NCBI GenBank assembly: GCA_040381535.1
Contig: JBEIHF010000016.1
Location: 1-41,797 of the forward strand
Direction: 5' to 3'
DNA length: 41,797 nucleotides
Source of the DNA: Micavibrio_A sp040381535
GTDB lineage: Bacteria; Pseudomonadota; Alphaproteobacteria; Micavibrionales; Micavibrionaceae
Shown here: positions 24,788 through 33,338 of the stretch, piece by piece
Layout of the letters: each line of letters begins with the position of its first letter
Numbering within the stretch: the stretch's first letter is position 1
Notes under the pieces: generated by a model
Databases searched by the model: none
Told to the model about the DNA's origin: nothing
The model's input: only the letters and a program-made list of their open reading frames with translations
Position numbers and translations under genes: made by a program

Positions 24788-26170
24788 ATGACGTTTCTTA
24801 TAGAACGCAAATATCCGGGCGCGAATATCAACAGCGGCCAGGACGATCCTGATTTCAAAACCGCCATACCGTTCTTGCTCTGCGCATACAATATGCGTCC
24901 CGAACTTGTGCGAAATTTCTTTGAAAAGCCTTCCGCCGAAGCCGTTGCAGAAGCAAGAAAAGTTTTTACCGATATTACCGATGAAATTGCGACGGGGTTT
25001 CTTGCGAAATGGCCGGAAAAATTCATCATGAGCGATACGTTGAAAACGGTGTTGCCTACTGAAGTTTTCAAATATTCGGAAAAAAATGCAAATGTGCAAG
25101 ATTCAATAAAGACTAATATCGTATTGGTTCAGCATGGGGCAGACCCCACGATACTGATGGTGGATCCGCGCCTGTCGTTTCAGGAACAAGCGGAATATCT
25201 AAAGGCCGGTTTGCCCGCGAATGCGAATATGGAAGGTTATTCAGGGTTTCATGCAGCGTTCATCGGTAACTGGGAATATTTTACAAAGAAAATAAAAGCA
25301 TTGTTAGAGCATGGCGGTGATCCCAACCACGTGTGTGTTCAAAAAGGCATGGAAGTCGGGACGTTTTTGCATGTTGTCATCGCGAACGAAGAAACCAAAT
25401 GCTTTAGTGAAGGGCTTGCACTTGTAAAAGACAAGTTCGATGCCTCATTGGTTGACGGCGAGAACAAAACCATTCTGGTGACTGCAGCGAAGGTGCATCA
25501 GGAAGGCATGGTAATCGATATTGCAAAGACCTTCGGTACGAAGGCCATGCTCAATCACCGCGATGAGTCCGGACGCACCGCTCTGCATTACTGTTATGCC
25601 TATGGCATGAAAAACGCTGCAAAGGAGCTCAAAAAAGCCGGCGCGCGTGATGACATTCCGGACAACGATGGTTTAACGGCACGCGACTATCTCGACAAAC
25701 TTACAAAAGGCGATGTCGAAAATATGTTGCGTTCCATTGAGGTTCATCCAGATCGGGATTTTAAAGCAGTGCGTAACAGCATTACCGATGGAATGTTCAC
25801 GCCGGTCCATGTTTTTGGCAAGCAGGTTCTCTCTACACAGGAAAATTTGCATCGAAATGCCAATATCCTTATTGCCGATTATAATCTGCAAGGAAAAAAC
25901 TCCATGCTGTTCAAGCATTGCTTCGACCGGTTTATGAAAGACCGCAGTTCGCGGCTGGTCTGCGCGCCGCACGAAGCGCCGGAAGCTTCGGTCGCGCGGG
26001 AATGTCAAACTGCGGTCAGGAAATGGAACGGGGAGCTTTCGATCATGGGCGGTATATCGCTCATCGACGGCATCGGCTTTATGCGTGACGAAATGCGCAA
26101 AGACCCGTCGCTTTACGCGCAACCGGACAATGCGCCTGTGGCACCCTCTTGGGGTCCGAAATTCTCCTAA
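24788..26170 (+). CDS. ankyrin-repeat protein
   Basis: A 460-residue protein without signal peptide or membrane segment. Degenerate ankyrin units can be seen, such as YSGFHAAFIGNWEYFTKKIK with LLEHGGDPNHV, KTILVTAAKVHQEGMVIDIA, and the clearest, ESGRTALHYCYAYGMKNAAK (Ala265) with KAGARDDIPDNDGLTARDYL. The last 130 residues are not repeats. Candidate starts at 24716 and 24764 are disfavoured by the promoter position; ATG 24788 has AAAGG upstream. Ankyrin proteins mediate protein-protein contacts and are frequent in host-associated alphaproteobacteria; the target is unknown. It opens an accessory block that continues to 28750. Confidence 0.75.
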   Translation: MTFLIERKYPGANINSGQDDPDFKTAIPFLLCAYNMRPELVRNFFEKPSAEAVAEARKVFTDITDEIATGFLAKWPEKFIMSDTLKTVLPTEVFKYSEKNANVQDSIKTNIVLVQHGADPTILMVDPRLSFQEQAEYLKAGLPANANMEGYSGFHAAFIGNWEYFTKKIKALLEHGGDPNHVCVQKGMEVGTFLHVVIANEETKCFSEGLALVKDKFDASLVDGENKTILVTAAKVHQEGMVIDIAKTFGTKAMLNHRDESGRTALHYCYAYGMKNAAKELKKAGARDDIPDNDGLTARDYLDKLTKGDVENMLRSIEVHPDRDFKAVRNSITDGMFTPVHVFGKQVLSTQENLHRNANILIADYNLQGKNSMLFKHCFDRFMKDRSSRLVCAPHEAPEASVARECQTAVRKWNGELSIMGGISLIDGIGFMRDEMRKDPSLYAQPDNAPVAPSWGPKFS

Positions 26171-26172
26171 AT

Positions 26173-26191
26173 TTTGTTTTATTATAACAAA
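26173..26191. promoter_or_regulatory. Zur/Fur-like palindrome upstream of the flippase gene
   Basis: TTTGTT and AACAAA flank TTATTAT. The 15-base core TGTTTTATTATAACA differs by one base from TGTTATATTATAACA, close to the Zur operator known from proteobacteria. It lies 64 bases upstream of the flippase start and 3 bases after the ankyrin stop codon region. It could alternatively be a weak AT-rich terminator; it has no GC stem and no T tail. Confidence 0.35.
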
Positions 26192-26255
26192 GGGCCGATT
26201 TCCTTTATTATTTGCGTTTGCCAGGCCATGAGCATGAGGGCAGAATAACAACCGC

Positions 26256-27521
26256 ATGACATTATTCGAGAAAATCTGGCACAGGGAAACGGTTTCGTCC
26301 TTAAGCATCATGAGCATCAGGGTCGGTATGCTGGTGGCTAAATTCTTGCTGACCATCTTCATCGCCCGCTTCATGGGGTTGGAAGAAGTAGGTATCTACG
26401 GCCTTATTGTGGCGGCTAGTGGCACGCTGCAATTTGTCCTGCGTCTGGGTGTGTTCAATTTTATGGCACGCGATGCTGTCCACCAGACCAAAGCCGAATT
26501 GACCGGCCATCTGCGCCATTACGGCACAGGTATTCTTTGCCTTTATATCCTGTTGGTTCCCGTGGCCTATACACTGGGTTACAGCTTCGATCATACGGAG
26601 CTTGCGATGCTCGCGCTCGCGGTGTTCGTGACCGAACATTTTTCGTTCGATACGTTTATTCTTGTCAATAATCTGCACAAACCGAAACTCGCCAATATTC
26701 TTTTGTCGATACAAGGCGCGAGTTGGATTTATCTGTATATCGCTTTAGCGTTTTTCTTCCCTGAATTGCGTACACTGGAAAATGTGTTGTTGTTCTGGAG
26801 TATCGGAGGCGCTGTAACGATTGCGTTCGCGCTGTTCCTCACCCGTTCATGGCCGTGGGCGGAAGCGTTTGCCAAGCCTGTGAATTGGGTTTGGTATAAA
26901 GATACGATCAAAAACGCCCGTCACATATATGTTGCAGATGTTGTAGGCGTAATTGCACTTAATATGGATCGCTATTTGATCACCATTTTCCTCAGTCTGA
27001 AATTGACGGGGGTTTATATTCTTTTTGCGCAAGTTGAGAGCGCCATAATAAATTTGGTGACATCAGGTGTGGTGCAGGTATATGCACCAAAATTGATCGA
27101 AGCGTTTAAGGAAAATAATATGTCAAAGTTTAAGGCTATTTTCAAAAATTGCGGTGCGCGCGCATTGGCCAGTACGGCGGGGCTTGCTTTGGTATCGGCG
27201 GTGGTCTTGCCATTCCTGGTCGGATTCACTGATAAGCCCGAGGCCACACATTATCTGCCTGTCTTTTGGCTTATGATGGTGGCCCTTTTGGTAAAAATGT
27301 CCGCTCAACTGGTCCGCAGTGCCTTTTACCCCCTGCGGATGGATAAAGAGGGTTTGTTAATAGGAATAAAAACGATGTTTCTGACAGGGGTATCTCTCAC
27401 ATTGTGCCTCAATTTTTTTGGAATTTATGGCATCATTATTTCAACTTTGATGGTTTCTATTATAATGATTTTCATTATACGCAGGACTTTGAGCAACAAC
27501 GGATATTTTTTGGTGCCTTAA
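26256..27521 (+). CDS. polysaccharide flippase (MOP superfamily, Wzx-like)
   Basis: An integral membrane protein of 421 residues with about 12 predicted helices, first seen in SLSIMSIRVGMLVAKFLLTI and then FIARFMGLEEVGIYGLIVAA, the typical RFMG-x-x-x-G-I-Y motif of O-antigen and polysaccharide exporters. The C-terminus ends with SLTLCLNFFGIYGIIISTLM and VSIIMIFIIRR. Such proteins flip undecaprenyl-linked sugars across the inner membrane. It is five bases upstream of a glycosyltransferase gene, so the two likely act on one surface glycan. No polymerase or priming transferase is present here. Confidence 0.85.
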   Translation: MTLFEKIWHRETVSSLSIMSIRVGMLVAKFLLTIFIARFMGLEEVGIYGLIVAASGTLQFVLRLGVFNFMARDAVHQTKAELTGHLRHYGTGILCLYILLVPVAYTLGYSFDHTELAMLALAVFVTEHFSFDTFILVNNLHKPKLANILLSIQGASWIYLYIALAFFFPELRTLENVLLFWSIGGAVTIAFALFLTRSWPWAEAFAKPVNWVWYKDTIKNARHIYVADVVGVIALNMDRYLITIFLSLKLTGVYILFAQVESAIINLVTSGVVQVYAPKLIEAFKENNMSKFKAIFKNCGARALASTAGLALVSAVVLPFLVGFTDKPEATHYLPVFWLMMVALLVKMSAQLVRSAFYPLRMDKEGLLIGIKTMFLTGVSLTLCLNFFGIYGIIISTLMVSIIMIFIIRRTLSNNGYFLVP

Positions 27522-27526
27522 CAAAC

Positions 27527-28252
27527 ATGATTCCGAAATTTTTACACCAGACTTCGAAAGGCATGACGTGGGAAGAGCGTGTTCTTACCCAAAAAGCCCG
27601 CTCTCTCATGCCCGAATGGCAATACAAGATGTGGAGCGATGACGACAACGAAGCGTTGCTCAAATCCGTATTTCCTCAATATTTTAATGAATATCTACAA
27701 ATGACGATCATTGCGCGTACCGATGTCGCGCGCTGTTTGTATTTGTATGTTCATGGCGGCGTTTATTTCGATACGGATTTTCGTTTTTTCAAATCGCTCG
27801 ATGATAATTTTCGTGTAAACACCTGCGTGCTGGGTATTGAAACGCCTGAATTCTACGATCAAGACATGAATATGGGTGAGCAAGCCGAGTATAAAATCGG
27901 CAACGCATTTATGGGCTCTGTGCCTAAATTTGAATTGTGGACACGATTTTTGGAAGACACGTTCTGCAGATACAAGGAAGGCGAGCGCAGGGTTTTGTAT
28001 CTGGCAGGTCCACACGCGCTTAGCGTATTTTTGTCCGCGAATAAAGATCTTGAAAAAAAGGTTACGATCGTTCCCGGCGAAATGTTTTATCCTGATTTCC
28101 GTTTGGGCAAGATTACGGGCGTGCGTGGCCCCGAAACCGTGGGCGTGCATTTGTGTTGGGGCAGTTGGCGCAATAAGCCCCTGATGCAGCAGATACGCAA
28201 CCGCGGTAGAAGACTTATATCTGCGGCTTTGTGCTTTCAAGGCACTATCTAA
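27527..28252 (+). CDS. glycosyltransferase family 32 protein (DXD sugar transferase)
   Basis: The N-terminus MIPKFLHQTSKGMTWEERV is typical of capsular polysaccharide/OCH1-like GT32 enzymes. The sugar-nucleotide/metal motif is Asp82-x-Asp84 in HGGVYFDTDFRFFKS, and upstream TIIARTDVARCLYLY is also conserved. The C-terminal HLCWGSWRN completes the domain at 241 residues. ATG 27527 lies five bases after the flippase stop, with coupled translation likely; the upstream in-frame extension to 27404 is inside the flippase. Donor and acceptor sugar are unknown. Confidence 0.88.
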   Translation: MIPKFLHQTSKGMTWEERVLTQKARSLMPEWQYKMWSDDDNEALLKSVFPQYFNEYLQMTIIARTDVARCLYLYVHGGVYFDTDFRFFKSLDDNFRVNTCVLGIETPEFYDQDMNMGEQAEYKIGNAFMGSVPKFELWTRFLEDTFCRYKEGERRVLYLAGPHALSVFLSANKDLEKKVTIVPGEMFYPDFRLGKITGVRGPETVGVHLCWGSWRNKPLMQQIRNRGRRLISAALCFQGTI

Positions 28253-28274
28253 TTTTGTTATATTGTAACAAAAT
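28252..28274. promoter_or_regulatory. Zur/Fur-like palindrome upstream of the Cys/His membrane protein
   Basis: ATTTTGTTA, loop TATTG, TAACAAAAT: a perfect 9-base inverted repeat that starts at the last base of the GT32 stop codon. Its core TGTTATATTGTAACA is one base from TGTTATATTATAACA. It lies 38 bases upstream of the next start, a usual place for an operator. Confidence 0.4.
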
Positions 28275-28312
28275 ACTTGCCTTTGCGGCTCGGCGGCCCT
28301 AAAACCGTCTTC

Positions 28313-28750
28313 ATGAATGAAAAAGTCAGAAAAGGCATGATGTGGGCCGTGGTGCTTTCTGAAAGCAGCCATGTGTTCTGTTGCGTATTTCCGACGATTT
28401 TCAGCCTTATTGGCCTTTTGGCGGGTGCGGGGATGATTGTCATGCCGGCCTTTCTTATTCACTCGCATGAAGTCATGCATCATTGGGAATTGCCTATGAT
28501 CGCCGTGTCAGGGGCTATTCTGGGGCTTGGCTGGTTGACGGTTTGGTATTCGGGCCGGATAGATTGCCATTCCACAGGGTGCCATCATGGCGCCTGCGCC
28601 CCCAAAAAGAGCAGGGCGCATATCATCTTGTACATCGCCACGATTTTGTTTTGTATCAATGTCTTCGTCTATGCCGTGATCCATAAATCTAGTTGGTTCG
28701 CCAAGCGTGTGGCTGAACATAGCGAACAGGGCGTGTCCCATAGCGAATAA
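28313..28750 (+). CDS. Cys/His-rich integral membrane protein
   Basis: The 145-residue protein has about four membrane helices: VLSESSHVFCCVFPTIFSLI, GLLAGAGMIVMPAFLI, IAVSGAILGLGWLTVW and AHIILYIATILFCINVFVYA. Possible metal ligands cluster in three places: SHVFCC in the first helix, HSHEVMHHWE in a loop, and CHSTGCHHGAC in a second loop. This arrangement suggests a metal-binding or transporting membrane protein, somewhat like MerC, but I do not place it in a family. ATG 28313 is preferred over 28277. The Zur-like palindrome upstream would fit a zinc role; that link is inference. Confidence 0.65.
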   Translation: MNEKVRKGMMWAVVLSESSHVFCCVFPTIFSLIGLLAGAGMIVMPAFLIHSHEVMHHWELPMIAVSGAILGLGWLTVWYSGRIDCHSTGCHHGACAPKKSRAHIILYIATILFCINVFVYAVIHKSSWFAKRVAEHSEQGVSHSE

Positions 28751-28829
28751 GTCTTTCCCTAATGTCATCAATAGCTTGCGGAAATAGCAGAAAATCTGCT
28801 AAACACGCCTCAAGTTAGGACTAATTCGT

Positions 28830-30212
28830 ATGAAATTTGAAGATCTGGGCCTGAGCCCGGAAACGCTGCGGGCGGTAACCGAAAAAGGGTATGAAACGCC
28901 CACCCCCATTCAGGAAAAAGCCATTCCCGTCATCATGATGGCGCGGGATGTGGTGGGACTTGCCCAGACGGGCACAGGCAAGACAGCGGGATTCACACTC
29001 CCTATGATCGACGCTTTGAGCGGTGGCCGCGCGCGTATGCGCATGCCGCGTTCGTTGGTTCTGGAGCCGACACGTGAACTCGCGGCGCAGGTTGCAGAGA
29101 ATTTCAAAACCTATGGCAAGTATCACAAACTTTCGATGGCGTTGCTCGTAGGCGGTGAAAGTATGGGCGATCAGACGAAGTTGCTCGACAAGGGCGTGGA
29201 TGTTTTGATTGCGACGCCGGGACGCCTATTGGATTTGTTCGGGCGCGGCGCGATTTTGCTTAGCGATATCCGTATTCTCGTGATCGACGAAGCCGATCGC
29301 ATGATGGATATGGGTTTCATTCCAGACATTGAAAAAATCGTTTCTCTTATTCCTCCGCAAAGACAAACGCTGCTTTTTTCCGCGACTATGCCGCCAGAGA
29401 TCAAACGCCTTGCAGATAAATTTTTGACCAACCCGAAAGAGATTTCGGTGTCCGCACCCGCGACGACAGCGACGAACGTGGAACAATTCCTCGTGCATAC
29501 GCACCCCAAAGACAAAAAGCGGATTTTGGGCCAGATCATGAAAAGCGAAGCGCCCAAGAACGCGTTCGTGTTCTTGAATCGCAAGCGCGATATCGGCGAT
29601 GTGGCGACTTTCCTGAAAAAACAGGGTTATGCCGCTGCGCCGTTGCATGGAGACATGGTTCAGACGGCTAGAACCAAGACTTTGCAGGAATTCCGTGACG
29701 GAGCCGTTAAGTTTCTGGTTTGCAGCGACGTGGCCGCCCGAGGTCTTGATATTTCCGCTGTGTCCCATGTTTTCAATTATGACGTGCCGATGAGCCCCGA
29801 TGATTATGTGCATCGTATCGGCCGTACGGGCCGTGCGGGTATGAGCGGACGCGCATGGATGCTTGCTACATCGATGGATGAGAAATATCTCACAAATATT
29901 GAAAGACTCATCAAAAAACAGATTCCTGTATTCAATATGCCCAAGGAAGAAGGACGTTCTGACGAAGGTAAAGAAGGCCGCGAGCCTCGCCACGAACGCG
30001 CACCGCGGGAAGAACGTGCTCCCCGCGTAGCTCGCCCGCCCCGGGAAGAGCGTGCGCCGCGCGAACCCAGAGAGTTCAGAGAGCCTAGAAGTGAACCGAG
30101 TCGTTTCCAGAAGCCGCAAAGCCTTGCGCCCGTAAAAGCGCCCGTTAGTGCCGATTCCGATGATGATAACGGACCCGGTTTCGGCGACGATATTCCATCG
30201 TTTTTCAAATAG
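28830..30212 (+). CDS. DEAD-box RNA helicase (RhlE-like)
   Basis: An ATP-dependent RNA helicase of ribosome assembly or RNA turnover. The Q motif is TPTPIQEKAIPVIM, Walker A is AQTGTGKT (residues 45-52, Lys51), the DEAD box is Asp153-Glu-Ala-Asp156, followed by SAT, RGLDISAV and HRIGRTGRAG. After about residue 380 comes a low-complexity tail rich in Arg, Glu and Pro with repeats of the type APREERAPR, likely RNA binding. At 460 residues the length is typical of RhlE/DbpA-like proteins, and the exact orthologue (rhlE, deaD-like) is uncertain. Confidence 0.93.
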   Translation: MKFEDLGLSPETLRAVTEKGYETPTPIQEKAIPVIMMARDVVGLAQTGTGKTAGFTLPMIDALSGGRARMRMPRSLVLEPTRELAAQVAENFKTYGKYHKLSMALLVGGESMGDQTKLLDKGVDVLIATPGRLLDLFGRGAILLSDIRILVIDEADRMMDMGFIPDIEKIVSLIPPQRQTLLFSATMPPEIKRLADKFLTNPKEISVSAPATTATNVEQFLVHTHPKDKKRILGQIMKSEAPKNAFVFLNRKRDIGDVATFLKKQGYAAAPLHGDMVQTARTKTLQEFRDGAVKFLVCSDVAARGLDISAVSHVFNYDVPMSPDDYVHRIGRTGRAGMSGRAWMLATSMDEKYLTNIERLIKKQIPVFNMPKEEGRSDEGKEGREPRHERAPREERAPRVARPPREERAPREPREFREPRSEPSRFQKPQSLAPVKAPVSADSDDDNGPGFGDDIPSFFK

Positions 30213-30231
30213 TTATATTCGCCTTTCTGCA

Positions 30232-30259
30232 TTGACTTTTTCGCCCGTTCCTAAAGAAT
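30232..30259 (+). promoter_or_regulatory. promoter of lptD
   Basis: TTGACT at 30232-30237, 16-base spacer, AAGAAT at 30254-30259. It lies about 57 bases before the ATT start codon proposed for lptD. Confidence 0.4.
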
Positions 30260-30315
30260 TGTAGGGTCGCGTCGGTTTCCTTATCCCGACCCCTTTCTGT
30301 TGCGGAGAGTTTCCT

Positions 30316-32556
30316 ATTCTAAAAAAACATCGTCTTGCATTGTTGGCTTTTACATTCCTCGGCGCGATTGCGTCGGGCTCAGCGTATGCCGCAATAAACG
30401 AAAACGATGCGTTTTTTGGGAGCGCCGGTAATGAGGAAGAACAACAACCCGTAGACCTAGAAGCCGACAATCTTATTCACGACGAAGGCACGCAGATAGT
30501 AACCGCGGCGGGGAATGTGGAGTTGGTGCAATCGGGCCGTATTTTGAAGGCAGACACCGTTGCTTATAATTTACAAACTGACCAGGTGCGCGCGACGGGC
30601 AATGTGATTTTGAGCGAGCGCGACGGCACGACGTATTTCGCAGACGATGTAGAACTTACCGACGATATGAAGGACGGTTTCGTCAAGGGTTTGAAAATCC
30701 TGCTGGCGGATGGATCCCGTTTTACGGCGGAAGAGGGCACGCGCACGGGCGGAACGTTGCTGGTATTAAAAGATGCAACCTATACGCCGTGCGAGCCTTG
30801 CAAAGAAGATCCTTCGCGTCCGCCGCTCTGGCAGATGCGCGCAGATAAGGTTACGCACGACGAAGCAAAAAAACGCATTTCTTATCGCGATGCGTGGTTT
30901 GAATTCGCGGGTGTGCCACTGGCCTATACGCCTTACTTCTCACACCCCGATGGATCCGAAAAACAAAAGAGCGGCTTTTTAACACCTAGCGTCGGATTTG
31001 ATTCCGATCTCGGTGCATCGTATCAGCAGGAATATTATTGGGCGATCGCGCCAGATGAAGATGCCACCCTCGGCACCATCGTTTCTACGAACGTCAATCC
31101 CGTGGTAACGGCGGAATACAGAAAGCGTTACGAAAACGCGGAATTCCAGATAAGCGGAAGCGGTACACGGTCGGATCGGAAAGACCGTGTTGCGGGTGTC
31201 ACACAAACCATCAACGAACAAGAGCGCGGACATATATTCGCCAACGGCCAGTGGGATATGGATGAAAACTGGCGCTCAGGCGTGCGCGCCGCGGTCGCTT
31301 CGGATGACCAGTATTTGCGCCAGTATGATATTGAAACCGATGATGACGTTCTTGAAAACGAAGTCTATGTCGAACGATTTGACGGACGCGATTACATGGT
31401 TGGCCGCGCCTTGGCGTTTCAGGATGTTCGTGTTTCCACCCGTCAGGTTGAGCAGCCCGCTGTTCTTCCAGAGGTGATTGCGTCTTTCTATGGCGACCCG
31501 AACGCTTTGCTGGGCGGGCGATGGAATGCGGGGCTTTCTGCGCTCGGATTATACCGCGACGGCAATGGGCAGGATGTGACGCGCGGTTCGATAGAGTTGG
31601 GGTGGCAGAAAAGATACATCACCGGTTTTGGCCTTGTGAACAAGCTCGATCTGATGACACGCGGTGATGCGTATAATGTTCAGGATCGTTTGATCGGCGG
31701 CGTGGACGAGGGCGATAAAACTCATGGACGCGGATTCGCAATGGCGAATTTCCAAACCAGTTATCCGGTCGTCAATCGCTTTGAGGCTTCGCAAGTGGTG
31801 GTGGAGCCGATCGTATCATTTACTGCGGGCACAAATGTGGATTTCGATGGTGATATTCCAAACGAAGACTCTCAAGATTTTACGCTCGATCCGACAAATC
31901 TTTTCGAGGCAAACCGTTTCCCCGGATATGATTTGATCGAAGACCGCAGTCACATGACATATGGCGTTCGTACCGGATGGTATGGCGTCGGCGGTGATAA
32001 TGCGGAAGTGTTTTTTGGCCAAAGCCGCCGTTTCGATGATGATGACAATCCGTTCAATGTCGGCTCTGGTCTTTCAGAACAGGAATCCGATTATGTGGGG
32101 CAAATCTCTTCCTACATGGGCGGGTTTTTGGACCTCGATTATCGCTTCCAGTTAGAAAACGCCAACATGTCTTCGCAGCGTCACGAATTCGACGGCACGG
32201 TGACGTATGACCGCCTGACATTGAGTTTGCAGTATTTATATTCGAACGCGATCGACGGTACGGATTTGGATTTGAGCCGCGAGCAAATTCGCCCCTATGC
32301 CAGATTCCGTTTTTACGACGACTGGTATGTCAGCGGATCGATGCGCTACGACCTCGGTGAGAACCAAGGTCTGCGTCAGGCGAGTTACGGGATTGATTAC
32401 CAAGGCCAATGTATGACGTTCTCTGTAACAGGTGAACGCAACCTTACCGAGGAAGACACGGGCGATTCCTCGACCGAAATCATGATGCGTATAGGCCTTA
32501 AAAACCTTGGGGAATTCGAGAGTTCGGGTATCAGCGTGGGAGGTCAGGGCGAATGA
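30316..32556 (+). CDS. lptD: LPS-assembly protein LptD, probable ATT start
   Basis: LptD with LptE inserts lipopolysaccharide into the outer leaflet of the outer membrane. After the signal peptide, residues about 50-150 form the OstA/LptA-like jellyroll (ADNLIHDEGTQIVTAAGNVE, VRATGNVILSERDGTTYFAD). A C-terminal beta barrel with many tyrosine- and aspartate-rich strands follows, ending SGISVGGQGE. Cysteines occur at CEPC and near the C-terminus (GQCMTF), fitting the inter-domain disulfides of LptD. The first ATG-type starts (TTG at 30340) would cut off the basic n-region. Upstream, the ATT at 30316, six bases after GGAGAG, gives LKKHRLALLAFTFLGAIAS ending in AYA, a complete signal peptide. The product would be 746 residues. 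Confidence 0.92.
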   Translation: MLKKHRLALLAFTFLGAIASGSAYAAINENDAFFGSAGNEEEQQPVDLEADNLIHDEGTQIVTAAGNVELVQSGRILKADTVAYNLQTDQVRATGNVILSERDGTTYFADDVELTDDMKDGFVKGLKILLADGSRFTAEEGTRTGGTLLVLKDATYTPCEPCKEDPSRPPLWQMRADKVTHDEAKKRISYRDAWFEFAGVPLAYTPYFSHPDGSEKQKSGFLTPSVGFDSDLGASYQQEYYWAIAPDEDATLGTIVSTNVNPVVTAEYRKRYENAEFQISGSGTRSDRKDRVAGVTQTINEQERGHIFANGQWDMDENWRSGVRAAVASDDQYLRQYDIETDDDVLENEVYVERFDGRDYMVGRALAFQDVRVSTRQVEQPAVLPEVIASFYGDPNALLGGRWNAGLSALGLYRDGNGQDVTRGSIELGWQKRYITGFGLVNKLDLMTRGDAYNVQDRLIGGVDEGDKTHGRGFAMANFQTSYPVVNRFEASQVVVEPIVSFTAGTNVDFDGDIPNEDSQDFTLDPTNLFEANRFPGYDLIEDRSHMTYGVRTGWYGVGGDNAEVFFGQSRRFDDDDNPFNVGSGLSEQESDYVGQISSYMGGFLDLDYRFQLENANMSSQRHEFDGTVTYDRLTLSLQYLYSNAIDGTDLDLSREQIRPYARFRFYDDWYVSGSMRYDLGENQGLRQASYGIDYQGQCMTFSVTGERNLTEEDTGDSSTEIMMRIGLKNLGEFESSGISVGGQGE

Positions 32557-32603
32557 TGGATCACCCCTTGTCCAAGCCGTACGGAATGTTGTAGTTTCCA
32601 ACC

Positions 32604-33326
32604 ATGAGCCTGAGCAATTATAACCCCCATAACCGCTATCGCCAGCGGGCCCAAGAAAGAATGACGAATGCGATCAGCATGGTTCTGGTCATCGCGCTTT
32701 CCGCGTGCGTGGGTTTTTGGATGGGAAAACAATATGGTGTGGAGCGCAATTTTTCGTTGGAAGAGCAGGTAGATAATCTGGCCAAAGAGCGCGATACGTT
32801 GCAAGGCAGTGTCACCGAACTGCGCGCCGAAGCCCAGACCGCGAATACCCGTTATGAACAAATCCAAGCCGAATATAACGCCGTACTGCCAGAAGGGCCT
32901 ATGCAGGATTTGACGCGTTTGGTACGTGAACAATTGACGCAAGGTATGGCGCCTGAACGCCTTGCGTTCTTTATAAAATCCGCGCGCCCGCCGACGGATT
33001 GCACAGACCCCGACACAAAACGCTTTGTTGTTTCCACGCCCAGCTATTCGGGGCCGGATTCATCCGCGTCCGTGGCCGAGGGGGCCGTCATCATTAAGGC
33101 GAAAGGCGTATCCTCCACCAGCAAGACGGGGCAACCCGAAGCTTGGTTTGATCCTGCCAAGAATGTGGAAGTGAGCTTTGCCACTGCAAAAGGTAACGAA
33201 GTGAAAAAGGGAACCTTACCCATCCGTCATTCCGCCGTTGTAGCCAATCGTGAATACAGGTTCACGGTGGAAGAAGGCACTAAATCCTTCGCAAAGGTAA
33301 CTTTTGATTCCTGCGCCTACCCATAG
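32604..33326 (+). CDS. hypothetical membrane-anchored coiled-coil protein
   Basis: The 240-residue product has a basic N-terminus (NPHNRYRQRAQERM), one membrane helix (ISMVLVIALSACVGFWMG), then a coiled coil at about 50-95 (LEEQVDNLAKERDTLQGSV, TELRAEAQTANTRYEQIQAE). A C-terminal beta-rich domain (from about FVVSTPSYSG to AKVTFDSCAYP) has two cysteines that may form a disulfide. It is probably anchored in the inner membrane with the rest in the periplasm. It follows lptD after 47 bases and may assist envelope work, but only position supports this. Confidence 0.65.
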   Translation: MSLSNYNPHNRYRQRAQERMTNAISMVLVIALSACVGFWMGKQYGVERNFSLEEQVDNLAKERDTLQGSVTELRAEAQTANTRYEQIQAEYNAVLPEGPMQDLTRLVREQLTQGMAPERLAFFIKSARPPTDCTDPDTKRFVVSTPSYSGPDSSASVAEGAVIIKAKGVSSTSKTGQPEAWFDPAKNVEVSFATAKGNEVKKGTLPIRHSAVVANREYRFTVEEGTKSFAKVTFDSCAYP

Positions 33327-33338
33327 GGCTGTTCCGGA

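Noticed and set aside
25673..26374. 233-residue minus-strand frame across the ankyrin gene end
   Set aside because: Spans the end of the ankyrin gene and the start of the flippase, with no protein-like pattern; the plus-strand genes explain the region.
29950..30110. Arg/Glu/Pro repeats at the end of the helicase as a possible DNA repeat element
   Set aside because: The repeats are in frame and of the low-complexity type usual for helicase tails; no separate element is needed.
29226..30119. 297-residue open frame antisense to the DEAD-box helicase
   Set aside because: Opposite a complete helicase; no recognisable domain, start site or ribosome site.
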